Below, piece by piece: positions 1 to 11,173 of a stretch of DNA of 64,000 nucleotides. A program made the translations under genes and the position numbers. Within the stretch, counting starts at the first letter, position 1, and every line of letters begins with the position of its first letter. The stretch is from Hippopus hippopus (Eukaryota > Mollusca > Bivalvia > Cardiida > Cardiidae), in contig OX328102.1 in the NCBI GenBank assembly GCA_946811185.2, positions 11,843,194-11,907,193 on the forward strand. The letters are read 5' to 3'. The notes under the pieces are model-generated. The model was not told the origin of the DNA. It saw nothing but the letters and a program-made list of their open reading frames with translations, and searched no databases.

Positions 1-228
1 TTTCCAATTCCAAAAATGTCTTCTTCAGTTCAAAGAACACTCACATTATTTAAGCCGTATTTAATTTGTGCTCTGTAAATGCTTTCGTTATTGACAAATC
101 TGAAATTTCAAGTTCTGTTAATCCTTATATAAAAGCTCCCACTTAACCAAATTGACATTTCCATTTCGGGAAAAAAAAAAGAGCATAATAAAAACAATGT
201 CAAGGTTCCTATTGTACAGAATGTCTTA

Positions 229-342
229 GCAGATTGGACATTATAGATCAAAGATCAGACTGTATGTTTTGTGCTGTCTGATCTTGATAAACAATGTTCA
301 AAGAGTCAACTTTAGCTGTGAAAGGTGCTTTAAGGGTTTATA
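229..342 (-). mobile_element. Family C MITE (GATC-hairpin), partial
   Basis: The hairpin arms TAGATCAAAGATCAGACTGT and GTCTGATCTTGAT are followed by GAAAGGTGCTTTAAGGGTTTA, the family C terminus. It lies in the presumed intron downstream of the CARD exon. The opposite terminus is missing. Confidence 0.6.
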
Positions 343-388
343 CTGAAATTCTTATTTGTATGAAAGAGGAATATTTTACAAAGTGTAC

Positions 389-1044
389 CTTTTTCTGTTT
401 TATTTTCTGCAACAGTGACTTGATCATCAGATTCAGTTTTGTAACCGGAAAGTTCAATGCTTGCAGGTTTTTTACCAGTCTGATTGGTTTCAGTTTTTGT
501 TGCTGGTCTTTCTGAAAGTTTCCTGATTTTGGCTTCTTTGTTCAGACCATTGGGTTCCAAATCTCCATCAGTTTTAGTTGCAAGTTTTAAAGATTTAGGT
601 TCAGTTATGTTTGGTAGCTGATCACAGTCTGTTTGACCATAAGGGAGATCTCTTTTAGCTTTCTCCAATTTATACTCGGTATCTGGTTTAACAGATTTTG
701 GTCTTCCTGAGGCTTTGTCTGATTTTGATTTGCCAGAGGTTGGTTTGCTTTCCTGACATTTCATAAGCTGTTTCACAAGGTCTTGACGATCTATCGTAAG
801 AAGTGCCTCGAGAAAGTGGTTGAATTTCTGCTTGTCAAATTTTAAAACCAGTGATAGAAAGTCCTCTGTACGTTCTGATTCAGTGACTGGTTTTGATTTT
901 AAACTCATCCAGTACTCCAATGTAACAACACGACGTTGGATCAAATGGTCGACAAAATCTTTCATTACAAGTGTGTTCTTCAGCTGGCTCCATCGCTTTG
1001 TGATCACTTTGTTCAGTGCGTTTGGCCATTTCATATCATCCACC
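389..1044 (-). CDS. Exon of a CARD-like death-fold protein (partial gene)
   Basis: The exon is read right to left. An acceptor (ttacag) ends at 1045 and a donor (AAAAAG then GTACAC) follows 389. The first in-frame Met is at 1034, so this may be the first coding exon behind a 5' UTR intron. The first 90 or so residues have the helical hydrophobic spacing of a CARD: a VDHLIQRRVVT segment like the CARD helix 1-2 turn, a SLVLKF segment, then FNHFLEALLTIDRQDLVKQLM, which resembles the CARD pattern of F..F..AL......L...L. After that comes about 110 residues of Lys/Ser/Thr-rich low-complexity sequence. CARDs mediate homotypic contacts in apoptosis and innate immunity, and bivalve genomes carry many. 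The remaining exons should lie left of base 1. I cannot name the family, and an expressed fragment or pseudogene is possible. Confidence 0.5.
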
Positions 1045-1061
1045 CTGTAATTGTAATACAC

Positions 1062-1420
1062 TATCAGTCAAATTTTTAGGCTTTATCATGTTGATTCTTT
1101 GTGTCTATCTGACTGTACATGACCAATCTATATTGACCTCCAGCTCAATATTTCCCATAATTCCTATTCAATTTTAGCTACTGGAATGAAATTGTAGTGT
1201 AGATATGAGCTGCTCTGACAAAATCAAGGGTAAAAGAGACAAATCTAGCTACATTTTACTTGTTAAATTTTCTTTTTTTTTCTTGGTAAAAAGTTACCCA
1301 ACCTGACAACTTATTTATTGTTTTTTTCACAGGCAAATCAATCTTTCAAATTTTGATAAAGATATTAGTACTGTATCACTGGTAAAGTATAATCAATGTT
1401 TAAATACAGGGCTTGTAGTT
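1062..1420. other. Presumed intron upstream of the CARD exon; nothing recognised
   Basis: AT-rich sequence without an open frame that I can support. I see no repeat family here that recurs elsewhere in the window. Confidence 0.4.
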
Positions 1421-1421
1421 C

Positions 1422-1608
1422 TGGGCCTGTATTCAACAACCATTCTTAGTTTCATTTTTAGTCATACTCTAGAAAGTTGCACAAATTCTGATTGGCTAAA
1501 ACATTTGATTTAGCCAATCAGGAATTGATTGTGTTACTTTCAAATTTAGAAAAATTTTGAGAATAAGACAAAGAGTGTTCTTAAGAATGGTAGGTGAATG
1601 TGGACCCT
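1422..1608. mobile_element. Family B fold-back MITE
   Basis: The ends are inverted: CTGGGCCTGTATTCAACAAC on the left against GGTGAATGTGGACCCTGGG on the right. In the middle, TGATTGGCTAAAAC faces GATTTAGCCAATCA. Copies recur at 34247-34462 and 57645-57832. The right end runs into a SINE-like fragment (GAGTTCAAACCCC) at about 1609-1700. Confidence 0.7.
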
Positions 1609-2218
1609 GGGAGTTCAAACCCCATGGGGGACAGAGTGCTGTCAGGGCTTGATGATACTCATTGCAACAGAGTTCCTCTCTTGAGTCTGCTAGCATTGGC
1701 CTGCTTTGTTTTAGGGGGAAAGTTTTCAGTAACATGGTGAGTGTATTGTGCAAAGTAAAGGTAAAGAAATGTCAGAGATGGAATGCATGCCATTGTTGCA
1801 TGCTATTGTTGCTCTTGCCATTGTGACAGTTTCTAAAAAACTTTGAAAAAAGCTTTAAAAAAAGAAAACAAATCTGAGATACCACTTGAAATGATACCAA
1901 GAAACATTTTACTAATCTGGCATAAAAGTGTGTGCTAGCAAGCAAATTTTTTTTTTATTGCAGAAATTACAAAGAAGTAATATCTAGGGAAAATCTGAGA
2001 CTATTTTGGGATAAACTATTTTCTTTTCCAACTTTAAGATTTGGTAAACATGGAAATGGTGAGTAAAACAATCTTTTTAAAATGTATACATCGTTATAAA
2101 TGACTTACCCAGCCGCCGTAGCCATTATTGAGCTAATAGAAAATATCCAGGATATTAAGTAAGTTCTTTCCAGTAGATTTCATTGTGGCAGTGAAAACGT
2201 GACAATTAAATGTCCTGT

Positions 2219-2441
2219 TTAACCCTTTACAATGTAATTCCTTTAATGACCCTTCTAAAAAGCTTTTAAAAACATTGTGGGAATAGGAGAAAATGCTGGT
2301 AACCAGCATTTTCTCCTTTTTCCACAATTTTTTCAACCAAACCATAGACAGAAGTCATCACTGGAGCTGCAATCAATTTGTCATCTGCAAAAACTCTCAG
2401 TTTGGTAGACTACAAGTATTAGTTTTCTAGTAAAGGGTTTA
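2219..2441 (+). mobile_element. Family A MITE copy
   Basis: Starts with TTAACCCTTTACA and ends with TAGTAAAGGGTTTA. The central hairpin is present at about 2270-2335, with AAAATGCTGGTAACCAGCATTTT intact at its centre (quoted in two halves: AAAATGCTGG and CCAGCATTTT). Confidence 0.75.
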
Positions 2442-2523
2442 CCCTGTACCAAATGAACAAACACTTTTCCAAGGACTCTTAGGGAGCAGGCTGTTGAAAA
2501 CAATGGATGTAATAGAGAAAATA

Positions 2524-3280
2524 CAAGTTTCAGGCATTTTTCATTTTCCTACAATATTTTGTATCCTTTCAAAGATATATTTCATCATTAGATTCATCGT
2601 AGAAGATGCTTCCAAATGGATGAGCTTAAAATTTTGTTGACTCGGAAAGAGTAAACCCTTTACCACACAATCCCGGGTTTTAATGACCCCTAAGAAAAAG
2701 CCTTTTGAAATTAATGGGGGAAAAGGAGATGCTGGTAACTGGCATTTTGGCCTTTTTCCCACTCTTATCAAAGAAAAATTCCATAATAAGAGACGATTTT
2801 AAATTGTCGTCTGTAAATGCTCTCAGTTTTGACAAGTCTATGTTTTTGTTGTGTGCTAAAGAGTTAAATCTCCTGTTTAAAGAGCCATGATTTCTTTCAG
2901 TGTCAATGAGCCTTGACTTATGAAATATGATATCTTTTACCTTTTACTAATCAATCCAAGGCTTTAATGACGCCAAAATGGAAGGCTGTAAAAAACAATC
3001 TGGGAAAAGGAGAAAATGCTGGTGACCAGTATTTTTCCTTTCCTACAACATTTTAGACTGTCAAAGACAAATCCAGGCCTTGATCCCTTGTGTTTCATTT
3101 GATTTGCCACTTGCAAATGCTTTCCATATGGCCACACAATCCTGAGTTTTCACGACCCTTAAAGAGAAGGCTTTTGAAAACATAGTGGGAAAAGGAGAAA
3201 ATGCTGGTAACCAGCATTTTCTCCTTTTCCCACAATGTTTCAACCCTATCATTGACAGAAATCATCCATGAAGGCATTAT
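2524..3280 (+). mobile_element. Cluster of four family A MITE copies
   Basis: A half copy (2524-2655) is joined to a full copy (2653-2872, ending GCTAAAGAGTTAA). Next come a copy lacking a good left end (2940-3128) and a copy lacking its long distal arm (3129-3280). Back-to-back insertion at shared ends produced the cluster. Confidence 0.65.
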
Positions 3281-3467
3281 CTCCCGCTAGATGGCATTCT
3301 ACTCATAAACAAATCTTCGAAGAATATGACATGCGCAGACAACGTCCATGAAGGGGCTAATATCTGCCCCATAGAATCAATAAAGGGCTTTTGTCTGCCC
3401 TGCCAGTTTTAGGATTAGGGGATAAAGTGGTTGGGAAATCTTTTGTCTGCCATTTATAGGAAATGAA

Positions 3468-3692
3468 CCTTTAACCTAACAACTCTATGTTTTAACGACC
3501 CTATGAAAGACTGCTTTAGAAAACATTATTGGAAAAGAAGAAAATGCTAGTACCGTAATCAACAAATTCTCTATTCTCCACAATGTCTTCTTCCATAGCA
3601 CAGCCAAATTTCCTCATTTGAGTCCCTTGTTTGTTGTCTGCAATGCTTCAATTTGGACAAGTCCAAAATTTTGTCATATGGTAAAGGGTTTA
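3468..3692 (+). mobile_element. Family A MITE copy
   Basis: Left end TTAACCTAACAACTC and right end GGTAAAGGGTTTA. The core hairpin has decayed (ATGCTAGTACCGTAATC). Confidence 0.6.
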
Positions 3693-6040
3693 GAGATTGA
3701 GGAAACTAAAAGCAGAGGAAACTTATCTGTTTATTCGCCACACACACCTTATTTAAAAATGTTGGTTTCCTGTTTGCACAGTGTAGGTCAACATTATATC
3801 ACAGTCTGATCTTTAAGCTACACTGCTATATATTTTATGAGATTCAAACAAGAAAATGATATAAATAATATATTTACATTCAAACTTGGTTAAAATAGCA
3901 TGTTTATGCTACAAAAATGATGCAAAATGAAAGTCATGTTGCTATATTTTCAACATTATTTTAACATTCACTATTAGTCCAGTCAACCTGGCAGATGGGT
4001 TGCAACTAATTGCAAAAGTTTTTATTTTTACATTCCACGAAAGAAAATGAACATAATAATCCCAAGAAAAAAGTTGCACTTAAAATTCATTGCCCGAAAA
4101 GGGATATTTGTAATTTAAATTTGCAAAATTCGGGAAAAATATACGTGCTCGATGATGGCCCAAACAGCCGCCGTATTCAATACTATCTAACCTACGTCAA
4201 AGTTATCGCGCGCCATTCTGCGAGTTAAATGTAAACACAAAGGATGATGACCAGTAAAACGTACTTCGACAAAGAAATTTAAACTATCGATGTATTAACA
4301 AAACTTCGACGATTGCTTTAAAGGTATTTTTCTTTCACTTACTGGTATCTTTTCTTACAGATGGGTGTTTAAATTCGAAAATAGACTTCAATTTGTACGT
4401 CCATAAATAGTCGATGATCATCTGACGAGTGTCAGATCATATAATATTCACTTCTGTGTTTATATAATTGTATATCAGCTTTATAAATCGCCGAAATATC
4501 GTTTAAAAGATAACAGAACGAGTTGCCGAGCCATCTTTTGTGTCCGTGCTAAGTGTGAAAGAAATCTAAAGATGTTGATAAAATTTTATGACGTCACGAA
4601 AAGCGATGGTTGCAAAAAAAAAAGTACGGTAGCACAGTAGTGCCTGAATTTCACCTCACCGGTATCAATTACCCGAAATAATTTCTTTTATTGTGTTATT
4701 ATTATTATTATTATTATTTCAGGATTTCTTTTTAAATGTATTATGTTCACACATTCTTTTTAATATATTCGTACTTGATTTGTCCCATTTAAATAGCTGA
4801 ATAAAATTTAAGCTGAAAATAGATTGAGTGAATGAATTCATTTGAAACCCGTGTAGAGTACTCATAACAATAAGATGAATAGTTGTCTAATTCATATCAA
4901 TTTTACAACAGAAGGAGAAGCATGTGTAAACTTTTATTCAATGTTCGTTGATTTAGCTGGCTTTACTGGTTTTCACCGATGTTTCACCCATATCACAGCA
5001 AACTTCGCTTAATCATGTAGTCCATTGGTTTCACCAGTGCTAAGCTGCCTATCGAAAAGACACTTCCACGTGACCAATGACGCTAGTAGAATTCCATTCA
5101 AAATCCCCTTGATTAAAAATCCAACCTTTAAGCAATGAGACACAGATGGTCTTACGTTAGTGCTAAGAGCTGTTTAGACTTACTATACTTGTAAAATGAA
5201 AGCATGCTCGTTTTCTTAATAGAATTATAATATTTATCTTTAAGCATTCCCTGTGAAAATGGAACACAAAATAAGACGCTACATGTACACAACTTATGAT
5301 AATCAACAGATTTAGATTATAAGGTGATTTTTACGACAAATGTAGTGTTTTGCCCTTTGAGAAAAATGGCTGCTGTTATTCAAAAGAGGAATTTACTAGC
5401 AAATCAATTACCATTAGGAGAATCAATGAATGAAAACTGTAAGATTTTCCAGCCTAAAAATTGAAGCAAAAGATGCGCTAAAAATATGAGAATAAAGCAA
5501 AATATCGACTGTAATTTTATCAAAATAAATTCAATGAAATTTTGCAAATGAAAAAGCAGATACCTTTAAAAAAGAAAAATAGGCCTTACTCATTTCAAAG
5601 CTAATTTATGTTTTGATTAATCTATTGATTGGTTCTTTTTAAAAAGGTTCTGAAAATGATATAACCTGAAGATGTATTTGTTTCTCTACTGTATTAACCC
5701 AATACATTTAAAAACGCAACACTAGTTGTAATTTATAAGAATTAGCCCGAAAATAACAAGTTTTGATCAAATTTACCCTTTTATGTAATTCAGCGGTATT
5801 CCATTTAGTGATTCACAAAGTTTCATTAGATTGCTTAAAGCCTTTTACATGGAAAACGATATTTTATAAATATTTTACAAAAGTCATGTATACCCTCTTC
5901 AATTTCTCTTTGAAACAATCTTGAACAAGAAATAAGAATTCGAGCAACATATAGTTCGTTTAAATCCAAACTAACTGATAAAACGAGGCCTGTAAAAATT
6001 TCGAATATTTATTGTTTTGGTAATAGATATATCTCAGTGA
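3693..6040. other. Unclassified intergenic DNA with a CpG-richer block and a CRE site
   Basis: Mostly AT-rich with no supported frame. From about 4140 to 4660 CpG is locally more frequent (GCCGCCG, GCGCGCC), and a full palindromic CRE octamer TGACGTCA lies at 4589-4596. This could be a promoter for the leftward CARD gene, but that is inference. An (ATT)n microsatellite lies at about 4692-4719. Confidence 0.35.
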
Positions 6041-6049
6041 TAACTGCAC

Positions 6050-6633
6050 GATAAAGAAACAATTGTAGTCATTTAAACGAAGACCTTTACATGAACCATT
6101 TAAGACTGGATCCCATGTGTGACTGTAACAATGGTGTTGAAAATGCTGAACATTATTTCTTCAAATGCAACCGTTACTCAGATTTAAGAATCTTGCTTTT
6201 CCGAGCAAAAAGGGAATTCCACCCTTTAAATATAGATAAATTATTGTTTGGCAGTACTGACTTAACCTTAGACCAAAATTGTTTACTTTTTGAAGCTGTT
6301 CACAGGTATATAAAAGAGATAAAATGTTTTAAGTAATCGACACCTAATAGAATAGTGATAATCTTACTGTAGGTCCAACTGAGAGCACCATCCGATTTCC
6401 TTTTATCTCTTTCTTCCTTTTCTATCTATAGTATACCCTTCTTTCCTTTTGTTTTTCACTCTTTTTTTTACATATATTAGAATAGAATTCACTGTGGGTA
6501 TATTGCCATTGTTATAAAAGGGATTATTGAAATTGTTTTATAGGAGAAGGACCGATTCTAAGTTGGTAAAACTTGTGGTCCAACCCCATTTCAACTCTTA
6601 TGAAATAAAATATGTTTAAACTAAACTAAACTA
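6050..6633 (+). mobile_element. 5'-truncated LINE, 3' end of ORF2 and tail
   Basis: The frame at 6091-6336 encodes CDCNNGVENAEHYFFKCNRY, the C-terminal C-x-C...H-x4-C cluster found after the reverse transcriptase domain in CR1/Jockey-like non-LTR elements. A 3' UTR follows and ends in the tandem ACTAAACTAAACTAA at about 6618-6633, as LINE tails do. The 5' end is uncertain. It is a dead-on-arrival insertion without RT motifs. Confidence 0.65.
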
Positions 6634-6811
6634 ATGGAAAATGATACAAAAAGTTCCCTACCGAAAATCAGAAAGTCACAAGATGAAATCGAGTATGGCC
6701 ACTCCATGCATTTATCAAAACTTGCCAGCTTTGTCTCATTAACAAAATTGTGAAGTTAGTCCTTACTATGGGATGTTCTCCAATTCCTTAATAAGAGCAC
6801 TGTTTTTTAAG

Positions 6812-7015
6812 TCTACGGCCACTAACTCTCATATTAAAAGACGGAAGCTGCCGAGATAGGCCGAATAGTCTTTACGAAAACATCAGTGTTACATGATATT
6901 TACCAATGAGTTAGTGAGTCTACGGCCTCTTACTCTTATATTAAAAGACGGAAGCTGCCGAGATTAGCCGAATTTCCTTTACGAAAACGTCGATGTTTAC
7001 CGTGAGTTAGGGGTC
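6812..7015 (+). repeat. Two-copy tandem duplication, unit about 106 bp
   Basis: TCTACGGCC...TATTAAAAGACGGAAGCTGC...GCCGAAT...TTTACGAAAAC occurs at 6812 and again at 6918. The copies differ at a few sites. No coding sense is seen. Confidence 0.7.
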
Positions 7016-7424
7016 GTAATCCTTAAGTGAATTATTGCTGCAAAAGGCTTTGCTAGACGTCCATGCAAAACAATGTGACTTATTGGAACGGAGGAGAAAA
7101 GATTACCATGGCCCAGAAGACACCTCCATTTAAACAGGCTTCAAATGAACTGTTTTCTGTTTGCGAATGAATATAGGATTCCATTTTCTAGAGTGTCGTA
7201 GTACTAGAGTTTAGCGTGAGAAGTAGAAGAATGAGCATTTTAGTGATGCTTGCATTATCGAGCTTGACCATAAGGATGGTTGATTAGTTCATTTATGGGT
7301 ATGCATAACACAGTTAATCAAAACCCGTCCTTTTTTAAAATGAAAGTTAATTCTAATGATCATGCCCTCATCAACGAAGTTTGGCGTTGTGGTTTTTTTA
7401 GGTCAAATTTTAGACGAGCATACA

Positions 7425-7530
7425 ATAGATTACAACATGATGGTACGGCTGCACATACAGCTGTTTTCACAAGAAATGTTTTATATCGCACAACATTAAA
7501 TTGTTTGACAGGGCGCATTATCAATTGATA
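7425..7530 (+). pseudogene. Scrap of a Tc1/mariner-type transposase
   Basis: The translation contains QHDGTAAHTAVFTRNVLYRT. This resembles the second catalytic Asp block (QxDGAxxHxA..) of a Tc1/mariner-superfamily transposase. Stop codons follow shortly after 7528. No terminal inverted repeats were found. Only this block is recognisable. Confidence 0.4.
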
Positions 7531-8003
7531 TGGCACTTAGTTAGCAAGTGTGGGATGCCTCGAAAATAATGTGTGTATACCAGTGCTAAACCCCAACAAC
7601 CCCTCCAGAACTTTGCATAGCATAATTTCTGGAGGAATTGAACAACATTCTAGATCATTGAACAACCTCTCAGTGTTTTAGTGAGACGAAGCAGGCAATG
7701 TTTGATAGATGCAAGGTGTGGTCATACTCGATGTTAATAATGTATTTTTGATTAGTTTCTTTGTATTTGTAAAGCCATTCCCTGGTAATATCTAATACTC
7801 AACCAAACTTGAAGGGATCTCCAGATGAAAAATTAGACTTTTGGTAAGGATGATAAGAATATAAAAAGGGGGGGGGATGGATATTACCCGTTACTGGCAA
7901 TTTCACTCTTTTCCTCAACGTTTACAACTGTTGTCTGCTGTAGATGGTCGAAAGTCCAATGGGGGCGGGAGAGAAAGATTAAGAATCAATTACAAGCAGT
8001 AAT

Positions 8004-8211
8004 TTAACCCCTTACCCTGGACGAGAAAACTAGATTTGTCCAACTTCTAAGCACTTGCACTCCACAAATTAAATGAGGCTCAAATGTCAGAGTCTGTGAG
8101 TGACAGAAACCAATCTCTGATTATCAGCATTTTCTCTTTTTCCCATAATTTTTTGGAAAACTTTCTCCGTAAGGGTTGTTAAAACTTCGGATTGTGCAGT
8201 AAAGGGCTAAG
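8004..8211 (-). mobile_element. Family A MITE copy
   Basis: Begins TTAACCCCTTACCCTGGACG and ends GTGCAGTAAAGGGCTAA. It is inverted relative to the 2219 copy. The core keeps ATTATCAGCATTTTCTC only. Confidence 0.6.
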
Positions 8212-9640
8212 TATCAGATTTTTTATTTATTCCCGAATTTCTGTCATAAAGGAACACAGTTTAAATTTGTTACAACTGTGTTGATCCGTTTGTATTAGGC
8301 AATGCTAAAAGTTAAATATGCAGGCATAATGCAGAAATGGTACAGTCCTATAATGCAACCTTTTTACCGAAATTAAATGGTAAACTGGATGGGCCGCTCT
8401 CCCAAATAAGTCTGTATCAGTCGCATGTAGTCCAGAAAATTTGAGGAATTAATCGTATAAACATCCTTTTTGAAAAGAAACTTACTGGAAAAGAATTTGA
8501 GTTTCGTAGGGTTTTCAGAGCTTGATTTAGATTATTGACAACGTGGTACCTGAAATGAAACTGCTAAAAGTTTTGTTGTTAAGCAATTTTAGTGCTGTAC
8601 CAGACCAAAGACGCTGAAATTGTTAGCATATTACGTAGTTGTAGACTCTTCTAAATTCAAAGCTTCTGCAGATGAAAAAGTAAACATGGCACTTTTATAC
8701 GGGTTTTTATTGGAGAAAATACCATGGATATAAGAGAACTTGCTCGTCATGAGCCATTTCGCCTTTTCCCAAAAATTTTCGAAACGCATGTATGTCAGAC
8801 ACGTAAAACACGGGATTGTTCATAAAGGGTTTAAAGTGAAATTAAAAAGTGAAATTACAAAGGGAAATGTTGCGATATTGGCAACTTTAGTACTGTAAAA
8901 GTTCTAAATTTGATTGTTCTCCTGCTATCATTTATATTACAGAGAAAGTAATGTATTTGGGCTATGACAAAGACTCAGATACATGTACTATTTACATCTA
9001 TATAGGCCCCGCTCTCCCTACCCTGGATCTGCATTTGCATTGCATATGCACATGATGGTGATGTTTTGCCATATAAAGGTTTTATTTCAAACAGATTTGT
9101 GTATTAAATGTATTTAATGTGTTGCAATTCATTAATTTACAAAAAAAATGAAAAATGCATCATAGGCTAAGTGGGTGGGGTAAATTAATACGATATCGCA
9201 ACAATTTTCTATTTGTTTTCTTGTTTTAATCTGAAAACAAATTATATTGAGATTACAATCTTTCCTGCAATATCAGTTTTACAAATTAGGTGACAAAACA
9301 TCATTTTCCATTGAGTATCTTGCATAAAATGGCATTTTGTTGAAAAACTAGATGATGACGGGAAATTTATGGTGGACCTATTCGAGGACATTTTTTGACA
9401 ACTTCCCCTCATAGTTCAGACTGCAACTTTTTTCTTGTGATTACTGAGGTATCAAATGAAACGAAAGTGACAAAATCATTTCTTTTGCAATTAGTTCCAA
9501 GTTTGGTGCTGTTTTCAGCTAGGTTGACTGGCCTATATCCTTAATCCCAATGGAAATAAATGAATGGGGTCATTTCATGACTTGCTGTTTTCACAGAACA
9601 ATAATTGTTCATGTACCTGACCATTGAATATAGAAAATGG
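8212..9640. other. Unclassified DNA with one eroded family A copy
   Basis: A heavily mutated family A MITE can be traced at about 8636-8834, between GTAGACTCTTCTAAATTC and GGGATTGTTCATAAAGGGTT. The rest is AT-rich and unrecognised. Confidence 0.4.
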
Positions 9641-9648
9641 AACATGTA

Positions 9649-10989
9649 CGTGGGGTGATCAGAAAGATCGTGGACCACCTCGTTATTTTGAAAACTACTA
9701 CACTTAGGATTACACAAATTTGCATAGATGAGCATTAATTATCTGGTAACTGACTCGCGCTTTCAAATGTTGTCATATTAAAGTAGGTAAAGTATGATGT
9801 CATTTTAATGATGTCATATACTTCATTAGTGGTCCAAAATATCAGACGACGTTTTATTTGAGCCGAGAGTAATCATAAAGTTTTGCGTCAAACTCGGAAA
9901 GTATTGATCGGAAATCAAAACCGATTTAGAAACAGTTTAAGGCAACTCTGCACTCAAGGAATCTGATATTCGTACATGGATCAGACCAGTTTAGACAAGA
10001 GTGCGATACTGTTAAAGATGACCCTAAATCTGGCCGTCTATCAACATCAGTCACAGATAAAATCATAACGGATGCAGAGCAGCATGTAAAACAAGATCGC
10101 CGAGATGCTGTCAGGAAAATAGCTGACCCATTTGACATTTCATATATAAGTACTCTGGAGATTTTGACAGAGAGTCTTGGAATGCCACGTGTTTGCACAA
10201 TGTGGGTACCTCGGCAACTGACGCCCGAGAAAATGGGGGTTAGGGTCGAAATCTGTTAAGAAATTTCAGAACGCATTAGGGTAGAGGGGTCAAACTTTAC
10301 TGATCGTATTGTAACATGCGATGAAACATAGGTACACTTTACCGACACTGAATCTAAACGACAAAGCAGCGTATTGAAACATCCAACATCGCCTTCCGCT
10401 AGTAAAGCCAACCTTACTAAGTCACTTGGTAAAGTTATCTACGATCCCTGTCTACATCAAGTATTTCTGTTCTCATGTTTTTCTTCTAAATGATGTTGTA
10501 TCTTTACATACTACAGTCATTTCTGAGTTTTATGCCCACATTATTCAAATAAATTTCACGAATACCATACGAAAAACACAGCCAGAAGTCCTGCGGAGTG
10601 ACGTCAATTTACACCAAGATAACGCCCTAGCTCACAAAGCCACACTTGTACTGGAAACTTTGCAAAAACTAAACAAAGAAACACTTGCCAACGCTCCTTA
10701 TAATTTAGTCCTGACTCCATGTGACCTCTGACTAGTTCCTGTTTTGAAAGATTTTCTATGTGGCATACACTACGAGAGCAGAGAGGAGCTAACCCTCGTT
10801 ACGACCGGGTCCTTCATAGTAACGTCACATGACGCACTCCCACACGTGCTTCGCACGTCGAAATCAAGAATGAATACATGCATAGAACTCAAAGGAGGTT
10901 ACTTCAAAAAATAATGAACACTCCAAGTTCTTTTTTATAACAATATTCAGATACTGGCACTGGTCCACGTTCTTTCTGATCACCCATCG
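9649..10989 (+). mobile_element. Decayed mariner (DD34D) with TIRs and TA duplications
   Basis: The terminal inverted repeats agree: left CGTGGGGTGATCAGAAAGAT, and right (reverse complement) CGATGGGTGATCAGAAAGAA. Both are flanked by TA (9647-9648 and 10990-10991). Length is about 1.34 kb, normal for mariner. The transposase runs left to right in broken frames: DDPKSGRLSTS near 10020, IVTCDET with the first catalytic Asp near 10310 directly before a stop, then LHQDNALAHKA and LTPCDL before 10731. The last two Asp are 35 positions apart, i.e. DD34D. Several stops and frame changes make it inactive. Confidence 0.85.
10426..10731 (+). pseudogene. C-terminal part of the decayed mariner transposase
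   Basis: The last open piece of the transposase holds the second and third catalytic Asp (HQDNALAHKA and TPCDL). The first third of this frame does not look like transposase, so a frameshift lies inside it, before about 10590. It lies within the TIR-bounded element. Confidence 0.75.
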
Positions 10990-11173
10990 TAGAACTTGAA
11001 AAAACTTATGTGAACACTAAAACTACTAAATATTGGGCAAAGTCTACATTATGTTTATGCAAGAAAGCATCTACAATACATATATAACTTAATCTGATTT
11101 GGTTTTAAGATGTAGTTAACGTAACTGACATAAAATTTCCTTGTGAAGTTTCTGCTCCTTAGGAAATGTGTAC

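Noticed and set aside
4010..4228. Plus-strand frame of 72 codons in the CpG-richer block
   Set aside because: No recognisable domain; a minus-strand mini-exon starting ATGGCGCGCGAT was also considered, but its donor phase does not join the CARD exon.
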